A stretch of 46,890 bases of DNA from an uncultured Bacteroidota bacterium (GTDB taxonomy: Bacteria; Bacteroidota; Bacteroidia; UKL13-3). The stretch is from NCBI GenBank assembly GCA_903927505.1, contig CAIYNF010000036.1:1-46890 (forward strand), given 5' to 3'. The translations under genes and the position numbers were made by a program. Position 1 is the first letter of the stretch, and the number at the start of each line of letters is the position of its first letter. A model generated the notes under the pieces. It was not told the DNA's origin, did not search any database, and was given only the letters and a program-made list of their open reading frames with translations. Below, piece by piece: positions 43,901 through 46,890 of this stretch.

Positions 43901-44349
43901 TGGAGCTCAAACAATTTACCATTAGGGTTTATGGGCTGCTTTTTAACAAGCAAAATGAAGTTCTATTGGTTCATGAAAAAATGCCTCACCTTCATTTTAC
44001 CAAATTTCCTGGTGGTGGATTAGAACTGGGGGAGGGGACACGTGATTGTTTGGTGAGAGAGTTTATGGAGGAAACAGGTTTAAAGGTGGAGGTAAAAGAA
44101 CACCTTTATACTACCGACTATTTTCAAGCAAGCAGCTTCCGCTCAGGCGATCAACTGCTCGCAATTTATTACAGAGTTGAAGCAATTGATCCCCTAGAAA
44201 ATTTAAGTTTGGAAGAGAAACAAATAGATATCAGCGGTAAAATTGAAACATTAAGGTTTTATTGGTCGCCTTTAGCTAATTTTGATTTGCACCAATTAAC
44301 ATTTCCAATAGATAAAATTGTGGCACGAAAATTTCTACAATCAAAATAA
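43900..44349 (+). CDS. Nudix hydrolase
   Basis: 149 aa. Complete Nudix box GX5EX7REUXEEXGU: GGLELGEGTRDCLVREFMEE followed by TGL. It hydrolyses a nucleoside-diphosphate-linked substrate with divalent metal; the substrate is unknown. Its ATG shares the last base of the previous stop (1-bp overlap), so it is translationally coupled. Confidence 0.92.
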   Translation: MELKQFTIRVYGLLFNKQNEVLLVHEKMPHLHFTKFPGGGLELGEGTRDCLVREFMEETGLKVEVKEHLYTTDYFQASSFRSGDQLLAIYYRVEAIDPLENLSLEEKQIDISGKIETLRFYWSPLANFDLHQLTFPIDKIVARKFLQSK

Positions 44350-44363
44350 TAAAATTGAATAGC

Positions 44364-44912
44364 ATGAAAAAATTAATTTTAAGCCTAAGTATTTTGATGC
44401 TTGTTGGCCAAGCTTGTAATAGTTCTAAAAACGGATTAACCGAAGTAAAAACGCCTTTTAAAGGTTCTTCTTACGAAAGTAACAGAAGGTTTTTTAGAGC
44501 AGTTGCCAGTGGAGAGAGTATCAATTTAGAAACTGCAAAAAGCAAGGCCATGTTAACTGCAAATCAACGCATGGCATCGTCGGTTCAAACCGAAATAAAA
44601 AATGTAACAGAAAATTACCAAAACGAAAGAAACGCAGATGGCAATTTGGGCGATTTTGGTGAAAGATTCCAGCAATTAACCCGCGAGGTAATGGCAACAA
44701 CCCTCATTGGATCAAACCTGATAAACGAAAAAACTTTTCAGAAAACTGATAAAACCTACCAAGTTTGGGTAGCAATGGAACTCCGCAAAAGAGAAATGTA
44801 CAAGCAACTAAAACAATTGGCCAAAGAAAAAAACACCCTGAGTGATAAAGAGAAAAAGGCCATTGAAGAAATGTTGGACAAGAAAATTGAAGAATTAGAC
44901 AACAAGGACTAG
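44364..44912 (+). CDS. LPP20-family lipoprotein
   Basis: 182 aa from ATG 44364 (an upstream TTG at 44355 is less likely), giving MKKLILSLSILMLVGQAC with lipobox LVGQAC. The mature part (FRAVASGESINLETAKSKAM, MATTLIGSNLINEKTFQK, YQVWVAMELRKREMYKQL) matches LPP20-type lipoproteins. The C-terminal 40 residues are a charged helix. Function unknown. Confidence 0.8.
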   Translation: MKKLILSLSILMLVGQACNSSKNGLTEVKTPFKGSSYESNRRFFRAVASGESINLETAKSKAMLTANQRMASSVQTEIKNVTENYQNERNADGNLGDFGERFQQLTREVMATTLIGSNLINEKTFQKTDKTYQVWVAMELRKREMYKQLKQLAKEKNTLSDKEKKAIEEMLDKKIEELDNKD

Positions 44913-44985
44913 ATATGAATTTTTTGTTAAGCCATTGCTTGTAGTATGCCATTACCTATCTTTACCTAACCTTTGAAATTTTAAT

Positions 44986-46740
44986 ATGACAGATCTAATA
45001 AGTAAAGAAGACGTAAGCAAAGCATTAAAATTAGAAAAAGTAAAGCTTAAGGTCCTTGCACCAGCCATTATGAAGCTTTTGAAGCTTGATGGTATAAATG
45101 ATGCTTATTCGAGCGCAAAGGAGAAATCTGGAGTAGATTTTGCTGATCACATGCTCGAAGAATTTGGCATTAGCTATGAATTAAGTGAATCCGATTTGGC
45201 TAATATCCCCAAAACAGAGCCTTTTATTTTAATTTCAAATCATCCTTATGGTGGAATTGATGGCATTATTTTAATGTCTATTATTTCTAAAATACGGCCA
45301 GATTATAAAATGGTGGCTAATTATTTGCTCAAACAAATACCTGCATTGGCCGATCGATTTATAGTTGTAAACCCTTTCGAAAATATAGGTGAAAAGGGAA
45401 CGAATATAAAAGGTGTTAAACAGATATTGGAGCACCTAAAAACATCGCCTTTGGGTATTTTTCCAGCAGGTGAAGTTTCTGCCATGCGCTTAAATAACTT
45501 GAAAATTGCAGATAAAAAATGGGAACCAGGTGTAGGTAAAATTATAGCAAAGGCAGGCGTTAAAGTAATTCCAGTTTATTTTTCAGGACATAATAGTTTG
45601 GCATTTAATTTAATGGGATTGTTGCATCCTAATTTGCGCACCATTAAACTGCCTTCAGAAATGTTTAATAAAACCAAATCGAACATTAAACTGCGAATAG
45701 GAAAACCCATTCCTTTTAAGGAATTGGCTAATACCGACAGTGATAAATTGTTAAATTTTCTTCGGGCAAAGACATACGCTTTAGGTGCATCTGAGGAAAA
45801 TAATAAAAAAATAAAATTCAAACTTAATCTTAGAAAATTAAGTAAGCCAGAAGAAATAATAGAAGCTGTAAATCCGGCCCATTTGAATAGTGAAATCAAT
45901 GGTTTGAAGCCAGAAGATCATTTGTTCAACTATGAAAATTTGGAAGTTTACATTTCAAATTACGAGGATATTCCCTTGGTAATGCGTGAAATTTCACGTT
46001 TGAGGGAAATTGTATTTAGAAGTGTGGGGGAGGGAACCAACCACAGCTCCGATACAGATGAATTTGATGTTTACTATAAGCACCTTTTTATTTGGGATAA
46101 AGAAGCACAAAAAATTGCTGGTTCTTACCGTTTAGGAGAAGGAGACAAACTGTTCAAAAAGTTTGGTGTGAAGGGTTTTTACCTAAGTCAATTATTTAAA
46201 ATGCGCAAGGAAATGCATCCAATGCTTTTCCAATCTTTGGAATTAGGCCGTTCATTTGTTGCATTAGAATACCAAAGAAAGCCAGCTAGTTTAATGTTGC
46301 TTTGGAAGGGTATTCATATGTATTTAAAAGCCAATCAAGAGCGTTTTTTATACATGGTTGGGCCAGTTAGTATTAGCAATAGTTTTTCAAATTTATCAAA
46401 GGATTTATTGGTATCTTATATTCGCCATAACCATTGGGATAATCAAATTGCCAAATGGATCGAACCTAAAAAACGTTTTCATTACAAATCAAAAACGGAA
46501 GGCAAATATTTACTACTTCAAAAACATTCTGAAGATATCAAGTTACTTGATAATTTTATTGGTGAAATTGAAGGAAACCAAAAATTAAAGGTGCCAATTT
46601 TGGTTAAGAAATACCTTAAGTTAAATGGAAAAATTGTATCCTTTAACGTAGATCCCCTTTTCAACGATTCATTAGACGGCTTCCTAATAGTTGAAGTTAA
46701 AGGCATCCCAGATGAAGCCTTTGAGATGGTATCACGATAG
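44986..46740 (+). CDS. olsF: Bifunctional acyltransferase, OlsF-like
   Basis: 584 aa. N-terminal PlsC-type domain (about 60-255): SNHPYGGIDGIIL has a His...Asp acyltransferase motif with an extra residue, and IFPAGEVSAMR is the second block. C-terminal GNAT-like OlsB domain (about 300-490): ISRLREIVFRSVGEGTNHSSD and LSQLFKMRKEMHPMLF...ELGRSF. The order matches OlsF, which makes ornithine lipids in one chain by N- then O-acylation; related Bacteroidota enzymes make glycine lipids, so the head group is uncertain. Membrane-associated. Confidence 0.82.
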   Translation: MTDLISKEDVSKALKLEKVKLKVLAPAIMKLLKLDGINDAYSSAKEKSGVDFADHMLEEFGISYELSESDLANIPKTEPFILISNHPYGGIDGIILMSIISKIRPDYKMVANYLLKQIPALADRFIVVNPFENIGEKGTNIKGVKQILEHLKTSPLGIFPAGEVSAMRLNNLKIADKKWEPGVGKIIAKAGVKVIPVYFSGHNSLAFNLMGLLHPNLRTIKLPSEMFNKTKSNIKLRIGKPIPFKELANTDSDKLLNFLRAKTYALGASEENNKKIKFKLNLRKLSKPEEIIEAVNPAHLNSEINGLKPEDHLFNYENLEVYISNYEDIPLVMREISRLREIVFRSVGEGTNHSSDTDEFDVYYKHLFIWDKEAQKIAGSYRLGEGDKLFKKFGVKGFYLSQLFKMRKEMHPMLFQSLELGRSFVALEYQRKPASLMLLWKGIHMYLKANQERFLYMVGPVSISNSFSNLSKDLLVSYIRHNHWDNQIAKWIEPKKRFHYKSKTEGKYLLLQKHSEDIKLLDNFIGEIEGNQKLKVPILVKKYLKLNGKIVSFNVDPLFNDSLDGFLIVEVKGIPDEAFEMVSR

Positions 46741-46761
46741 GAGGAATGGCTTTTTGCCTCT

Positions 46762-46787
46762 AGCTGCTAGCCTCTGGCCGCTAGCCT
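46762..46787 (+). repeat. Intergenic repeat, copy 2
   Basis: Partner of 33126-33151 (21 of 26 identical, exact over the 12-bp CTAGCCTCTGGC). It lies 21 bp after the acyltransferase stop, in a stretch otherwise without features up to the window end. Confidence 0.45.
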
Positions 46788-46890
46788 TTTTGTTAAAGCC
46801 TAAAATACGTTGACCGTTTAAAAACCAATAGTTTCTGTGTTATTGCTAAAATACATCAGGAGCTTTTGGTTTTGTTTGCTCAGTCAATAA

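Overview
The window is a piece of a Bacteroidota chromosome, AT-rich and gene-dense. The signs are promoters of the TTTG / TAnnTTTG type in front of both tRNA genes, a protein with a C-terminal type IX secretion sorting domain, an ETHE1-like MBL-rhodanese protein, an OlsF-like acyltransferase fusion, and the ftsX-DUF3098-uppP-truB gene order. I cannot place it below phylum with confidence.

Layout. 1-4821 is core: the N-terminal two thirds of leuS (minus strand), then the ftsX, DUF3098, uppP, truB operon. 4939-5011 is tRNA-Lys(TTT). A 66-bp perfect direct repeat begins in its 3' end (4998-5063) and recurs at 20304-20369. The repeats bound a 15,306-bp integrated element. From left to right it carries a small unknown protein, a lipoprotein, and a four-gene type I restriction-modification operon transcribed leftward as hsdM, an ORF6N/PLD-like gene, hsdS, hsdR, with every junction overlapping by 4 bp. 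Next come a cluster of secreted or membrane proteins (one frameshifted at an A8/T8 tract, one a retropepsin-like protease), a 530-bp structured non-coding region, an HUH-type Rep endonuclease, a small unknown protein, a helix-turn-helix (excisionase-like) protein, an unknown 281-aa protein, and a tyrosine recombinase reading inward from the right end. Paired 12-bp repeats (GGGGTAAACATT) lie just inside both ends and look like integrase arm sites.

20370-46890 is chromosome again: a lipoprotein, a three-gene HipB-HipS-HipT type toxin-antitoxin operon with a 15-bp perfect inverted repeat over its promoter, tRNA-Asp(GTC), accA, a T9SS-sorted secreted protein, an MBL-rhodanese enzyme, a glycosyltransferase, CCA-adding enzyme, a pRiA4b ORF-3-like protein, a DnaQ-like exonuclease, a GNAT-nitrilase fusion, YebC, a BtuF-like protein without signal peptide, ParC, RNase P RNA, YtxJ, a transglutaminase-like protein, AsmA-like protein, an outer-membrane barrel, a Nudix hydrolase, an LPP20-like lipoprotein and an OlsF-like bifunctional acyltransferase.

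How it fits together. The integrated element is the most interesting part. It combines site-specific integration at a tRNA (tyrosine recombinase, arm sites, Xis candidate), a replication or mobilization module (HUH Rep plus hairpin-rich DNA), and a defence module in which an ORF6N/PLD-like gene sits between hsdM and hsdS, flanked by a 30-bp duplication of the hsdM 3' end. The HipBST operon lies just outside the right boundary and may be chromosomal or part of an older accessory region.
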